Positions 1 through 10,910 are shown, numbered from the stretch's first letter. The stretch: DNA of 64,000 bases from Halocaridina rubra (GCA_037179515.1 JAXCGZ010005661.1:93501-157500), one strand, 5' to 3'. Notes: generated by a model not told the origin, from the letters alone. Translations and numbers: made by a program.

Positions 1-2280
1 CACCAACATGTAATGGAACCAACAAGAGCCAGGGGTGGGGATGAGCCATCACTACTTGATCTGGTGTTCACAGATAATGTGTTGGATATTGAAAATATTG
101 AGTATGAACCACCAATTGGAAAGAGTGACCACTGTGTGTTGTTGATGGAGTATATCATTGAAGACATTCTTCCTGAGAGTAGAGGCACTGAGGACATGAG
201 GAGGAACTATCCGAAAGGAGATTACATCAAAATGAATGAGCTTTTTGCAGTTATTGACTGGAGAACCTTATTTTACAACAAATCTGTACAAGAAATGTAT
301 GACATCTTTTGTGAGAAATATGGGAAGATAGTAGATTGCTGCATACCTGTCACCAAAGTAGGTGTAATTCATGCCAGAGAGAAATGGTTCGATAATGGGT
401 GTAAAAGAGCTAAGGAGTGGAGAGACAAATGCTGGAAAAGGTATAGGAGGAGAAAAAACATAAATGCCTGGCAAACCTACAAAAGAGCAAGAAATGACTA
501 CCTAAGTAAAAGGAGAGAGGCAGAGAGAGATTATGAGAGGGACATCACCATGAAGGCTAAAGAAAATCCCAAGCTTTTCCACAGCTTTATCAGAGGAAAA
601 CTGAAGGTAAAAGAACAGGTTTTAAGGCTAAAGAGAGCGGATGGAAGCATCACTGAGACGGACGAAGAGATCTGCAAAGAATTGAACAAGGAGTTTCAGT
701 CAGTATTTACAGTAGAAAATACCCCACCCCCTCAGATTGCAGTGATAGAAGCTCAAGGGCCAGTATTAGAGAACATCAACCTTACAGCCACAGAGGTATG
801 CAAAGCGCTGATGGATTTAGATGTTCATAAAGCTACAGGTCCTGATGACATATCCCCTCATGTGCTTAAAAAATGCACAAACACAATATCAGTGGCACTA
901 AGTATCATATTTAAGGAGTCACTGGAGTCGGGGGAGATTCCAAGATGCTGGAAACAAGCAAATGTGATACCTATCTTCAAAAAGGGAAGGAGGGATACGG
1001 CTCTGAACTATAGACCAGTTTCCTTGACCAGCATAGTTTGCAAACTTATGGAGAAACTACTAAGGAAACATATCTCTCTTCACTTGGAATCCTTCAACTT
1101 TTTGTCAGTGAGGCAACATGGCTTCAGAGAAGGAAGATCAACAGTAACAAACTTATTAGAATTTTATGATGAGGTAAGCCAAATCTTACAGGAAAGAGAG
1201 GGCTGGGCAGATTGCATATTCCTAGACTTCCAGAAAGCGTTTGACACTGTTCCACATGGGAGACTTATTAGGAAGCTGCAATCAATGGCTAGAATAGGTG
1301 GAAATGTCTTGGAATGGATAAAAACTTACTTAGAAGGAAGGGAACAGAGGGTTAGAGTAAGACACTCAGTGTCTGAATGGAGAAGAGTTAGTAGTGGAGT
1401 TCCACAGGGTTCAGTTTTAGGGCCACTTTTGTTCCTTGTATATGTAAATGACCTACCAGAGTGTGTAAATTCATTCATGAATATGTTTGCAGATAATGCA
1501 AAGATTGTGAAGAAAGTAAAAAACGAGAACAATGGTAGAGAACTTCAGGAGGATCTAAATAATCTGCATGAGTGGTCAGAAAAGTGGCTAATGAAATTCA
1601 ATACCTCAAAATGTAAGGTAATGAGAATGGGTACAAGTGCAAGAAGGCCCAAGCTTAACTACTCGGTGGCTGGAGTACAACTTCAAGAGACAGAAAATGA
1701 GAGAGATCTAGGAGTAAACATACTGGCAGATTTGTCTCCAGAAATACATATAAATGGCATAGTAAGGGCAGCATATGCATTCTTATCAAATGTAAGGGTA
1801 GCCTTCAGGCACATGGACAAGGAAATGTTCAGAAATATTTATGTAACCTATGTGAGGCCAAAACTCGAATATGCAGCCCCCTTTTGGAATCCGCACTTGA
1901 AAAAGCACATAGCTAAGCTTGAAAAAGTTCAAAGACATGCCACGAAACTGGTGCCAGAAATACGCAATCTCGGTTATGATGAGAGGCTGAGGGAATTAGA
2001 CTTGCCATCACTCGAAGCTAGAAGAGTAAGGGGGGATATCGTGACAGTCTTTAAATTCCTTCATGGTTATGATAGAGTGGATAGGGATCGATATTTCGAT
2101 ATGGCTGGCTCTAGAACTAGAGGTCATAGTTTGAAGCTTCGTAAGAAAACTTCTTTGCAGGATGTAAGGAAATACTTTTTCAGTGTAAGAGTAGTTGATA
2201 ATTGGAATTGGCTAAGCGAGGAGGTAGTTAATGCTATCTCAATCCATAGTTTTAAAGACAGGTATGATAAGTATCACTAA
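1..2280 (+). CDS. ORF2 polyprotein of LINE copy A, partial; RT active site altered
   Basis: The frame is open from base 1 to the stop at 2280. The first Met in the window, at 13, is internal to the endonuclease, so the true start lies upstream. Visible are the end of the endonuclease with the GKSDHC motif, the linker, RT motifs ([34 protein letters not shown]) and a long C-terminal region typical of CR1 (PFWNPHLKKHIAKLEKVQRHATKLV). In the RT catalytic box, FADD of the sister copies is FADN here, so the second aspartate is lost and the enzyme is probably dead despite the long open frame. The product would otherwise nick DNA and copy its own RNA at the target site. Confidence 0.9.
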   Translation, partial: HQHVMEPTRARGGDEPSLLDLVFTDNVLDIENIEYEPPIGKSDHCVLLMEYIIEDILPESRGTEDMRRNYPKGDYIKMNELFAVIDWRTLFYNKSVQEMYDIFCEKYGKIVDCCIPVTKVGVIHAREKWFDNGCKRAKEWRDKCWKRYRRRKNINAWQTYKRARNDYLSKRREAERDYERDITMKAKENPKLFHSFIRGKLKVKEQVLRLKRADGSITETDEEICKELNKEFQSVFTVENTPPPQIAVIEAQGPVLENINLTATEVCKALMDLDVHKATGPDDISPHVLKKCTNTISVALSIIFKESLESGEIPRCWKQANVIPIFKKGRRDTALNYRPVSLTSIVCKLMEKLLRKHISLHLESFNFLSVRQHGFREGRSTVTNLLEFYDEVSQILQEREGWADCIFLDFQKAFDTVPHGRLIRKLQSMARIGGNVLEWIKTYLEGREQRVRVRHSVSEWRRVSSGVPQGSVLGPLLFLVYVNDLPECVNSFMNMFADNAKIVKKVKNENNGRELQEDLNNLHEWSEKWLMKFNTSKCKVMRMGTSARRPKLNYSVAGVQLQETENERDLGVNILADLSPEIHINGIVRAAYAFLSNVRVAFRHMDKEMFRNIYVTYVRPKLEYAAPFWNPHLKKHIAKLEKVQRHATKLVPEIRNLGYDERLRELDLPSLEARRVRGDIVTVFKFLHGYDRVDRDRYFDMAGSRTRGHSLKLRKKTSLQDVRKYFFSVRVVDNWNWLSEEVVNAISIHSFKDRYDKYH

Positions 2281-2370
2281 GTCTAAAAATGGAACCGATC
2301 AGGAGACGGGAAGATACGAGCTTTGGGCTCTTTCCCGTAAACACAATTAGGTAATCACAATTAGGTAATC
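1..2370 (+). mobile_element. CR1-like LINE copy A (5' part outside window)
   Basis: Non-LTR retrotransposon copy whose 5' part lies outside the window. It enters in the endonuclease domain of ORF2, runs through the RT and the CR1-type C-terminus, then a roughly 60-bp 3' UTR and two copies of the 14-bp terminal motif AATTAGGTAATCAC. These lead into an impure (CA)n tract at about 2371-2395. The next copy (B) starts directly after that tract. The sequence is very close to intact copy M, which suggests a young insertion. Confidence 0.93.
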
Positions 2371-2397
2371 ACACACACAAGCACACACACACATGCA

Positions 2398-3402
2398 TTT
2401 AAAAAGTCAATGAAGTCAGGGGAGATTCCAGGATGCTGGGAACAAGTGAACATGATACCTATCTCCAAAAAGGGAAGAAGGGATACACCTCTAAACGATA
2501 GACCAGTTTCCTTGACCAGCATAGTTTGCAAAGTTATGGAAAAACTACTAAGGAAACATAGCTCTCTTCACTTGGAATCTTTCAACTTTTCTTCAGTGAA
2601 ACAACATAGCTTCAGATAGGGCATATCAACAGTATCAAACTTATTAGAATTTTATGATGAAGTAAGCCGAATCTTACAGGAAAGAGAGGGCTGGGCAGAT
2701 TGCATATTCCTAGACTTCCAGAGAGCATTTGACACGGTCCCACATGATAGATTTATTAAGAATCTGCAAGCAATGGCTAGAATAGGTGGAAATGTCTTGA
2801 AATGGATAAAAACTTACTTAGAAGGAAGGGAACAGAGGGTAAAAGTAAGACACTCAGTGTCTGAATGGAGAAGAGTTAGTAGTGGTGTCCCACAGGGTTC
2901 AGCTTTAGGACCACTTTTGTTCCTTGTATATGTAAATGACCTACCAGAGTCTGTAAATTCATTCATGAATATGTTTGAAAATAATGCCAAGATTATGAAA
3001 AAGGTAAGAAACAAAAACAATGGTAGAGAACTTCAGGAAAATCTAAATAGTTTGCATGAATGGTTAGAAAAGTGGCTAATGAAAATTGAATACTTCAAAC
3101 CGTAAGGTAATGAGAATGGGTACAAGTGCAAGAAGGACCAAACTTGACTACTCGGTGGCTGGAGTACAACTTCAAGAGACAGAAAATGAGAGAGATCTAG
3201 GAGTAAACATACTTGCCGATATGTCTCCAGAAATGCATATAAATGGCATAGTAAGGGCAGTGTATGCTTTCTTAGTAAATGTAAGGGTAGCTTTCAGGCA
3301 TATGGAATAGGAAATGTTCAGAAATATTTGTGTAACCTATGTGAGGCCAAAACTCGAATATGCAGCCCCCTTTTGGAATATGCACTCGAAAAAGCTTGTA
3401 GC
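2398..3402 (+). mobile_element. CR1-like LINE copy B, 5' segment (truncated and interrupted)
   Basis: 5'-truncated older copy that begins within the RT coding region directly after a CA-rich spacer. Frames at 2410-2619, 2773-3105 and 3086-3310 are pieces of one ORF2 broken by stops and small indels. The catalytic box reads FENN instead of FADD. It is interrupted at 3402 by an LTR retrotransposon and resumes at 14272. It shares with copy E both its 5' breakpoint and several diagnostic changes (TGAAGTCAGG; GAACATGATACC; loss of FADD). Confidence 0.88.
3398..3402. repeat. Target-site duplication GTAGC, left
   Basis: The five bases GTAGC directly precede the TGTTGGGG start of the left LTR. They occur again right after the other LTR at 14267-14271, where the interrupted LINE reading resumes. 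A 5-bp duplication is usual for Ty3/gypsy integrases. Confidence 0.9.
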
Positions 3403-5306
3403 TGTTGGGGGTTAGGATGGTAGAGTGTTGTTAAGATTCTGTTTTACTAAGGGGACTCAAAGTACCGAGCTCGGTTAAGAGCTCACAGACAGACAGGACA
3501 GATATTTGTACTTGAACACCCCATCTCTATTACTATTAGTCGGTTAAATGAAACTCAGAATTCAACTTTCTTTTAATTTTGGAAATGCAATGACATTAAA
3601 AGAATTGAATTAAATTTCTCAAATTAAATTTTATGAAATGCTGCCTCGAATCCCGGAGGTGGTGAGCACGATTTCGTTTCCCGGCACCACGGACGTATGC
3701 CAAGACTTTGGCCTCAACTCGACGATTACCTCTGTTACACAGGCAGAGTAGTATACAGGACACTGCAATTTCAGAAACAGAAATGACACACTGTTTATAA
3801 TGGGATACTGAAAGCATGAGCACACATATAATGAGTTTCCAATGTCATTCTACTGGATAAAATATATTGGTTATTCACAGCTAACCAGAAATATTTATGC
3901 TACCATAATAGCATACAAAACCATTAATTCTTTACTGGTTTTAAAGGAAAACAATATATTCACAATAAATGAAGAATAAGCAAGACAAATACAGTACTGT
4001 ATGTATTCCTTACATTGTGGGCAACCACAAAAGTTGCAATGCTTATTACTGATTTACAATTAATATGTTAAAACACTCTATTTAGGATAAAGGAAGAATC
4101 TACGAGATAAATACAGTATTCATTCACTTTTGGTTATCAAGAACTTTGCAATGAAAAAAAGGGTGCAAAACCACCTTTTGAGGTATTTGCAACTTATAAC
4201 TCAAAACACTTTATCCCCAACATATGAAAAATTAGCAAGATAAATACGGTATGCATTCATTAAATTGTAGTTAACAGGAAATATTTGCAAAGCCAACAGG
4301 GTAAAATTACCTTCTAATTATTTGCAGTTTATATAGCAAATAGCTTTATTGACGAGTTTTTGACGTAAAACACTTTATTTACGATGCTAGAAAGAGGTGA
4401 AATGAAATTAGAATTTATTAGGAAAAGAGATAGATTTTTACGGGCTCATAACCAGTCTTCAGAGGATGAGATTTTCGTTTATCACATTCAATGAAAAGAA
4501 ACTTCTTAGCAATGTATATCAGCTGTAATTTACAGGTTAAGGAATTAACTTTGGCATGTGAGATTCCAGTTTGGTAATCTACAAAGTTTCGTGTGTATGG
4601 GAATGGAATCTGAGAATAAAAATCCGTAAGATTTAGCCAGTAACGAATGTAACTAATTCTCGAAAATAAACGAATTTGCTTGACCCACGAGCTTTACCAT
4701 ACACTATCCCTCACCTTGTTGTGCTAGATGAATTCCTGTGAAGATGCCACGTAAATAAGGTTTGAAATAAACTTAAGACTGCTCAGGCCAGATGTTGCCT
4801 CTTCGAAGTTTGAGCGACAAAGGAGGGCATCTCATTGTCCCTCCTGGTGAGTTCATCTGTAGGATACATTTTCTAGAGCAGTAACTGGCTCTGATACAAT
4901 TTAAGGACTATTTTAGTGGTGGTCCCTTGCAGGCAATTATAGCAGATATGCAAGGGAGAGACAGTATTTTTAGGTGCAACAAGTGAAAGCAAATAAAATA
5001 AAACGAGAATAATAATGAAAAGTTAGGTTACTGGTAAACAATCTCCAGAATGTTCTTGGCTCGTAGCAGACGGAAAATAGGAGCAGCCTTTATATCGGGG
5101 CTATACTTCTACACGTACAAGAAGAGTAAATAAGGTATATATAAAATTAGCTATAAGCTAAATTATAAATTGCAAATAATCATAATCTGCAAAAGTCAAG
5201 AAGTGGGAATTAATTTTTTTAGTTAGAAAATAACTGTTAAGTTACTAAATTAATTAATAAGGCATCTAACAGCCTCTGGTGACTTTGAGCGAAACACTCT
5301 GTCACA
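3403..5306 (-). repeat. 3' LTR of Gmr1-type element
   Basis: 1904 bp, nearly identical to 12362-14266. On the + strand it begins TGTTGGGGG and ends GTCACA, so in element sense it begins TGTGAC and ends CCCAACA. Small reading frames inside it occur in both LTRs only because the LTRs are near-identical, and I do not treat them as genes. Confidence 0.93.
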
Positions 5307-5318
5307 AAGGCCCTTTCT
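5307..5318 (-). promoter_or_regulatory. Probable polypurine tract next to 3' LTR
   Basis: In element sense the bases just before the 3' LTR read AGAAAGGGCCTT. The AGAAAGGG part is a plausible plus-strand primer, but it is separated from the LTR by four non-ideal bases, so the call is tentative. Confidence 0.45.
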
Positions 5319-5928
5319 AGAGAATATTGATTTAGCAAAATTCTACTACAGAAGGCGAAAAAAGAACAGAGGAAGTTACGGTGACTTCAGTGTTATTATG
5401 AGGGATGAGATATCCTTCTCATGGAAAGGAACAAATGAACAATAAGAATGGGATCCACCACTGGAACATATCATCCTATTAGGAAAAGTGAACAAGTCTT
5501 GTAAACAAAACATTAAATGACATGCAAAACATAAAGGAAATGTGATCAATTTCAAATTTCAAGAAAATTAAATCACAATTAGATATCAGTGAATATCAAT
5601 ATTTAAGTTTATGAATGCTTCACATGCAAGAAGGCAATAATATAATATACAAAATTAAAATACAGTATACGCAAATTAAAAATTTGAACCACGTCGTCAT
5701 TAACATTGGCGACTGGATTTTAAAGTTTCAGGTATTCAACACTAAACTAAAATGTTTCCGCCATGTTCTGGCTTTCAAATTCCCACAAAGGGAAATATAA
5801 AACTACTATCAAAGAATTATTCTTCATCTTTTTCGTCTTCCATTAGGAATAACGTTTGTACGCTAAAATAAACAAGTACAGTACAGTATTAAAGACATAA
5901 ATGATAAACATAAAAAATAAACAACACA
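5319..5928 (-). other. 3' untranslated region of Gmr1-type element
   Basis: About 600 bp of AT-rich DNA between the Gag-Pol stop and the polypurine tract. The only open frame above 60 codons (5615-5800, opposite strand) has no recognisable content. There is no env-like gene with signal or membrane segments. Confidence 0.6.
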
Positions 5929-8900
5929 TCAGAGAAGTAATCTTGACTGACTAGTCAAATTTAGGCTAACAGCACCAGCTTCCTCATTTGAGGGTAACGA
6001 CCGTCGACTTAGTAGATCAGCAAGGTCATTGTCCTTGCCATGAACATGTTGGGCAGTGAATTTGAAAAGATTCAGGTAAAGTGCCCACCTTTTCAGACGA
6101 GTATTTAGCTTGTCTGCAGTCTGTAAATATAGGAGAGGTCGGTGGTCGGTTCTCAGTGTAAAATGTTGGCCATACAGATGGACTTCAAATTTCTTTATGG
6201 CCCAATATGCAGCTAGAGCTTCCTTCTCCACGGTGGAGTAATTTCGCTCTGCAGGGCGAAGCCTGCGGCTTGCATATCGCACTGGAGCTACTTCTGCTGA
6301 GTTGTCTGATCGGGCTTGTAAGAGCACGGCACCCAGGCCTTCGTCTGAGGCGTCGGTCTGCAAGATAAATGGAAAATCAGGGTTTACCAGTTGTAATACT
6401 GGCTCACCCGCCAATGCTTCTCGGAGCTTGAAAAATGCTCTCTCCGCTTCATCTGTCCATTGGACAGGGGAGGTTTTACTTTGCTTCGAGGAGGTCATTT
6501 GCTGCAAAGGGGCAGCAATAGTATTAAAGTGTGGAATGAACCGTTGGTAGTAGCCGACACTACCCAGGAATGATCTCAGTTGAGTGACAGTGGCAGGTTT
6601 CTCCATATCCTTAATAGCTTGTACCCTGTCATGTAAAGGGGACATAACTCCTTCTCCAACCACGTGGCCCAGATACTGCAATTGTGTGAAACCAATCTCA
6701 CATTTGGAAGGCTTTAAATGAAGTCCATGCTGGTTCAGACGAGTGAGAACTCTGCGGAGGGTCTCGAGGTGCGATGACCAATCCTGAGAATGCACCAGGA
6801 TGTCGTCTATAAAGCATGAAACATTGTCGAGATCCTGTAGTACTATCCTCATGAGTATGCTGAAGCCGCCAGGGGCATTTACCATACCAAAAGGCATGAC
6901 CCTGAACTGGTATAGGCCATATCTTGTGGAAAAAGCTGTAAGAGGCTTGGTAGTCTTGCTCAACGGGACTTGCCAAAATCCACTGGCCAAATCCCACTTG
7001 GACAGGTAACGGGCTTGGGAAAGCAACGAGAAAATATGCTCGGCGTCAGCAATGGGCTCTCCATCAAAGATGGTACGGGAGTTAAGCTTACGACAGTCAA
7101 GGCAGAACCTGTGACTGCCATCACGCTTACGCACTGCCAGTAACTGCGAACACCAAGGCGAAATGCTCTTTTCAACTATTCCGAGGCGGACCCAAGTGTC
7201 AAAATCTTCCTTCAGCCGTAAGGACAGCTGGTGGGGAAGACCATAGGAATGCCGAAATGGCTCTGGGTCAGTCAATCTGACATGATGCTCAAGGGTAGAG
7301 GTAAAGCCTGGGAGGTCATTGAAGACATTCTCATAGTCCTCTAATAGCTTGTTCAGCTGTTCCCGTTGACTCGGTTGCAGTCTGGAGTTAATAATGCAAT
7401 TACTCACACTTTCTTTTCGGTGTGTGGGAATGGCAGGATCCTCACCATCATCAAAAGCTAAGCTTATGTCTTCAATTGCAAGGGCGGTGGCTGCATCCAG
7501 AGGGGCTTCTTCCATAAAACTCCACTCCCGTAAGTCTGTCTCCACTGCAAGGGTGGAGTATTCCAATATAGGAAGTAAGGGGTGGCTATAATGGAGCACC
7601 TGTGTTGCTGCAACCTCGGAGGTTCTGTTGATGCTGGGGGCATCTATAGGGGTTGCTGGGAGTACCAGCGCAGGATCCCTGTGGGCCTCCGGGTCCTCAC
7701 AATAAAGCTTCAGCTGGTTAGTGTGGTATTTCCGGTTATTGCCATCAACATTTAGCACATAATTGTCAGGGGTCACCCGGTGTACCACAGTGTACGGTCC
7801 TTTCCAGCGTAGCATTAGCTTGCGGGTATCTGTTGGAAGAAGTAACAGAGCTCGATCTCCGGGTGTCAGGGCACGACGCCGCGCACGCTTGTCAAAGAGG
7901 AGCTTGGCAGTCTGCTGGTGACCCTTAATGGCTAATTGTGCAGTTTTCCAAGCCTTTTTGAGGTGAGACGAAAACTTCAAAATATACTCATGAACGTCCC
8001 TATCGTCATCTTTGATGGTAGGTGAATCCCAACATTCTGCCAAGAATTCTACTGTGCCTCTGACCTTATGACCATAAATCAGCTCGAAAGGCGAGTATCC
8101 AGTAGTGTCGTGGGGCGTGTCTCTGAAGGAGAAATGTGCAGCAGGGACGTACTTGTCCCACTGCCTAGGTATATCTATCACTAGCTTGCGCAAACATCGC
8201 TTCAATGTCCCATTATGGCGTTCGCATGCTCCATTTGATTGGGCATGATAGACACTCGTACGAATATGCTTCATTTCTAAAAGGTTACAGAAAGCCTCAA
8301 AGTGCCTACTTGTAAACTGACTTCCATTGTCAGAAGTGACCTGCTCAGGAAAGCCAACCCTGGAGCAGATTTCAAATAGGGCATGAGCGACTGCTTCAGT
8401 TGTGATAGAAGGCAGTGGCCCTGCATCTGGGTACCTTGTTGCCAGGTCAACATATACCAGGAGGAATTGTTTCCCCGTGGACGAAGCTGGATTAATAGGA
8501 CCTAGTATGTCAATAGCGACCTTGGAAAATGGCTCCATTGAGAGCTTAGTTATCCCCAGGGGAACTTTCGGTACCGGTGCCGTTGAGGTGGATTGACAGA
8601 CAGGGCAGGAGCCCACATATCTGTCTACCTCGGTGTACATGTTTGGCCATGCAAAAGCCTTCTGAAGGACATGCCGAGTTTTTGCTTTGCCTCTGTGTCC
8701 ACTCAGAGGTAAATGGTGTGCCACATACATAGCCTGGCGGCGCAACGAAGCGGGCACCACCAACTGTTTAAAGGTGTGGCCATCTTTAGTCACATGCCTA
8801 CGAAGTACTCCATCTTCAAGGACGTAAGTGATCTGGCCTCCTCCTCTCACCGTGAAGGTCCTTCTCTTGGTGGCCTGCTGCATCCAGCGTTTGAGGCTGG

Positions 8901-10716
8901 GGCAGTCTTGCTGCAATTTGGCAAAGTCTGGACGGGACTTCAATGGCTCGAGAGGTGCATCATCTGGTAAAGGAGGGGGAAACTCTCCGCGTTCCACATT
9001 ACGTGTACTGACTGCAGCAGACTCAATGGAGTCAGTCGGAGAATCGTCCATATTCTTGGCATCGAGGCCAGGAGTTGCTGCTGAAATGGCTTCATGTGAC
9101 TTCCACCGAGGGAAGTTATAACGAGAAATGTCCTTATGGTAGAGGTCGGCCTGGAAAGTAGGAGCTAGGTTCAGTGCACGACCCATCAAGACAGGGTACA
9201 TAAGCCCAATCATTGCCACAGCTGGGGCTTTTCCCTTGTAGTATTTGCAATCCAGGTTAATGACACAGCAGTGTCGTATTTGGGGTGTTCCTTCAGCAAC
9301 CCGCACACGATCGACTTCGCCGGTATAATCTTCATCCCTGACGAATCTCTCGTCAACAAATATGCCATTGGCCCCTGTGTCGAGGGCTATCTCACCTTCC
9401 ACACCATTTATAGTTCCTAGACATTTTGGGATCACCTGCGGATTGCCCCATTCGGTGAGTTCCACATTGGCAAGTTTGTACGTAGGTTCCTTGGCGTTAT
9501 CCCCAGTGGCCCTGTCTGGCCTTATTTCTACAGCATGGGCCATGTGCGTGGCCGGACGGCTTTGTGGGCCGCCGCTGTGTGAGGGAGCGTGGTGGCTCTT
9601 AGAGTTTTGCTGAAAACCCTGGGAAGGAGGAGCAGAGTAATGGCCTTTGCCTCTGAACTGCTGAGGCTTAGGTCTTACTGAGTTATCCTTCTTGAGTGTG
9701 GGTGCATTGCCGTAATAAGGCTTTGGAGTGTAAGGAGGATGTGCTGGACGATGTGAGTTCTGCGAGGGGCCCTTGTGCTTCCCGTTCCTATGATCTCCTT
9801 TCCGGTGAGAATCATGGCTTGCTGCGGGGGAGATACCACTCTGAGGACGAACCTTGGAATCGGCCCTTCTTGCCCTCATACCATCACAGAGACGTACTCT
9901 AGGCTGGTTGTGCTGGAGGTACTCGTCCACAGCAGCTAGACTTTTCTCGTAGTCGATCTCATCCTTAAGCTGAGTCCTTACATATGCAACAACATCTGGA
10001 GGAAGTTCATTGGCAATTGCATCAAATATCAAGAACGCATACAACTTCTCACGAGGACACTTTGCAAAACGTAACCAATCATTAAAGAGGGGAGCCTTGC
10101 GTTTGCCAAAGGTACTACAGTTCTCCTCCTTCAATGGGAAAGCAGAAAGATACCTAGCACGACACTCAGCTGGTGAAAGGTTCTGTGAGGCCAGGAGTGT
10201 GCTTTTAACTTTCTCATAGTCCCTCAGTTGCATTTGGTCGAGTTCACTGACCAGGGCGAGCAGACGGGGTGGCATGGAGGTTAGCAGCCAACGACTCTTC
10301 TCAAACTCTGTGCCTTCATTAACTGCCGCAAGACTTTCGAAAGAGCGGATGTAAGTATCAAGCGGTTGCCTGCCGTCATCCTCGTATTTCGGTATTGGGG
10401 AGGGCCTCTCCCGAGGCTGGTTTCCATTTCCAGTTGAGAGACCACTATCTGGGAATCCCGCTCGAACCCGAGCAAGCGCAAGCTCATGATCACGTTGTGC
10501 TTGTGCCTCATCACGTTGTGCTTGTGCCTCATCAATTGCTCTCTTCTCCAGCTTATCTCGGCGTTCAACCATCTTCTCATGAGCCCATTCGAAGAGCTTC
10601 TGCCCTGGGGAAAGACCGTATCTCTCACCCCTAGCAATCATTATGGCCAGGTAACGCTCCTCATCGAATGTTTCGATGGTTTCCATGTTTGTTTCCTGTG
10701 ACTGCCTGGTTTCCAT
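5929..10716 (-). CDS. Gag-Pol polyprotein, Gag-PR-IN-RT-RNaseH order
   Basis: 1595 codons, uninterrupted, starting at an ATG about 1.6 kb after the primer site. Residues 1-280 are Gag, with a charged helical N-terminus including a repeated DEAQAQR motif. Residues 280-395 are His/Pro/Lys-rich with no CCHC zinc knuckle. A retropepsin motif LDTGAN lies at 445-450. Integrase follows: zinc-binding H668/H674 with C704/C707, catalytic D736, D796 and E832 (35 residues between D796 and E832), and a GPY/F module (WKGPY, 971-975). Then RT: D1242 and FIDD (D1304/D1305). Then RNase H: D1455, E1497, D1524. IN therefore precedes RT, unlike most Ty3/gypsy, although the RT itself is gypsy-like (FCLDCRKLN; RVMPFGMVNAP). 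All catalytic residues I can identify are present. Gag and Pol are fused without a frameshift. Confidence 0.94.
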   Translation of the reverse strand: METRQSQETNMETIETFDEERYLAIMIARGERYGLSPGQKLFEWAHEKMVERRDKLEKRAIDEAQAQRDEAQAQRDHELALARVRAGFPDSGLSTGNGNQPRERPSPIPKYEDDGRQPLDTYIRSFESLAAVNEGTEFEKSRWLLTSMPPRLLALVSELDQMQLRDYEKVKSTLLASQNLSPAECRARYLSAFPLKEENCSTFGKRKAPLFNDWLRFAKCPREKLYAFLIFDAIANELPPDVVAYVRTQLKDEIDYEKSLAAVDEYLQHNQPRVRLCDGMRARRADSKVRPQSGISPAASHDSHRKGDHRNGKHKGPSQNSHRPAHPPYTPKPYYGNAPTLKKDNSVRPKPQQFRGKGHYSAPPSQGFQQNSKSHHAPSHSGGPQSRPATHMAHAVEIRPDRATGDNAKEPTYKLANVELTEWGNPQVIPKCLGTINGVEGEIALDTGANGIFVDERFVRDEDYTGEVDRVRVAEGTPQIRHCCVINLDCKYYKGKAPAVAMIGLMYPVLMGRALNLAPTFQADLYHKDISRYNFPRWKSHEAISAATPGLDAKNMDDSPTDSIESAAVSTRNVERGEFPPPLPDDAPLEPLKSRPDFAKLQQDCPSLKRWMQQATKRRTFTVRGGGQITYVLEDGVLRRHVTKDGHTFKQLVVPASLRRQAMYVAHHLPLSGHRGKAKTRHVLQKAFAWPNMYTEVDRYVGSCPVCQSTSTAPVPKVPLGITKLSMEPFSKVAIDILGPINPASSTGKQFLLVYVDLATRYPDAGPLPSITTEAVAHALFEICSRVGFPEQVTSDNGSQFTSRHFEAFCNLLEMKHIRTSVYHAQSNGACERHNGTLKRCLRKLVIDIPRQWDKYVPAAHFSFRDTPHDTTGYSPFELIYGHKVRGTVEFLAECWDSPTIKDDDRDVHEYILKFSSHLKKAWKTAQLAIKGHQQTAKLLFDKRARRRALTPGDRALLLLPTDTRKLMLRWKGPYTVVHRVTPDNYVLNVDGNNRKYHTNQLKLYCEDPEAHRDPALVLPATPIDAPSINRTSEVAATQVLHYSHPLLPILEYSTLAVETDLREWSFMEEAPLDAATALAIEDISLAFDDGEDPAIPTHRKESVSNCIINSRLQPSQREQLNKLLEDYENVFNDLPGFTSTLEHHVRLTDPEPFRHSYGLPHQLSLRLKEDFDTWVRLGIVEKSISPWCSQLLAVRKRDGSHRFCLDCRKLNSRTIFDGEPIADAEHIFSLLSQARYLSKWDLASGFWQVPLSKTTKPLTAFSTRYGLYQFRVMPFGMVNAPGGFSILMRIVLQDLDNVSCFIDDILVHSQDWSSHLETLRRVLTRLNQHGLHLKPSKCEIGFTQLQYLGHVVGEGVMSPLHDRVQAIKDMEKPATVTQLRSFLGSVGYYQRFIPHFNTIAAPLQQMTSSKQSKTSPVQWTDEAERAFFKLREALAGEPVLQLVNPDFPFILQTDASDEGLGAVLLQARSDNSAEVAPVRYASRRLRPAERNYSTVEKEALAAYWAIKKFEVHLYGQHFTLRTDHRPLLYLQTADKLNTRLKRWALYLNLFKFTAQHVHGKDNDLADLLSRRSLPSNEEAGAVSLNLTSQSRLLL

Positions 10717-10910
10717 GGTGGTTTCCTAAACAGTCAATAACGAAGTGCCAAAACAACCACACACAAAAAAAAATCTCTACAATACAGTAGTAGAAAAAAA
10801 AATGAAAGAACCACACAACACCAAGGAGAGAAAAAAAATTCAACACCACAGTTTAAACTTAAACGTAAAAGTGATCTCAAAACCTCACCATAAAAGTGAC
10901 TCAAAATTCA

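Noticed and set aside
3596..3823. 75-codon frame present in both LTRs of the Gmr1-type element
   Set aside because: Its conservation is explained by LTR identity of about 99%. No recognisable domain and no start context.
5929..10716. Copia-type element, suggested by integrase before RT
   Set aside because: RT (VMPFGMVNAP, FIDD), RNase H, the GPY/F integrase tail and the tRNA-Lys-like primer site are gypsy-like; only the order is copia-like.
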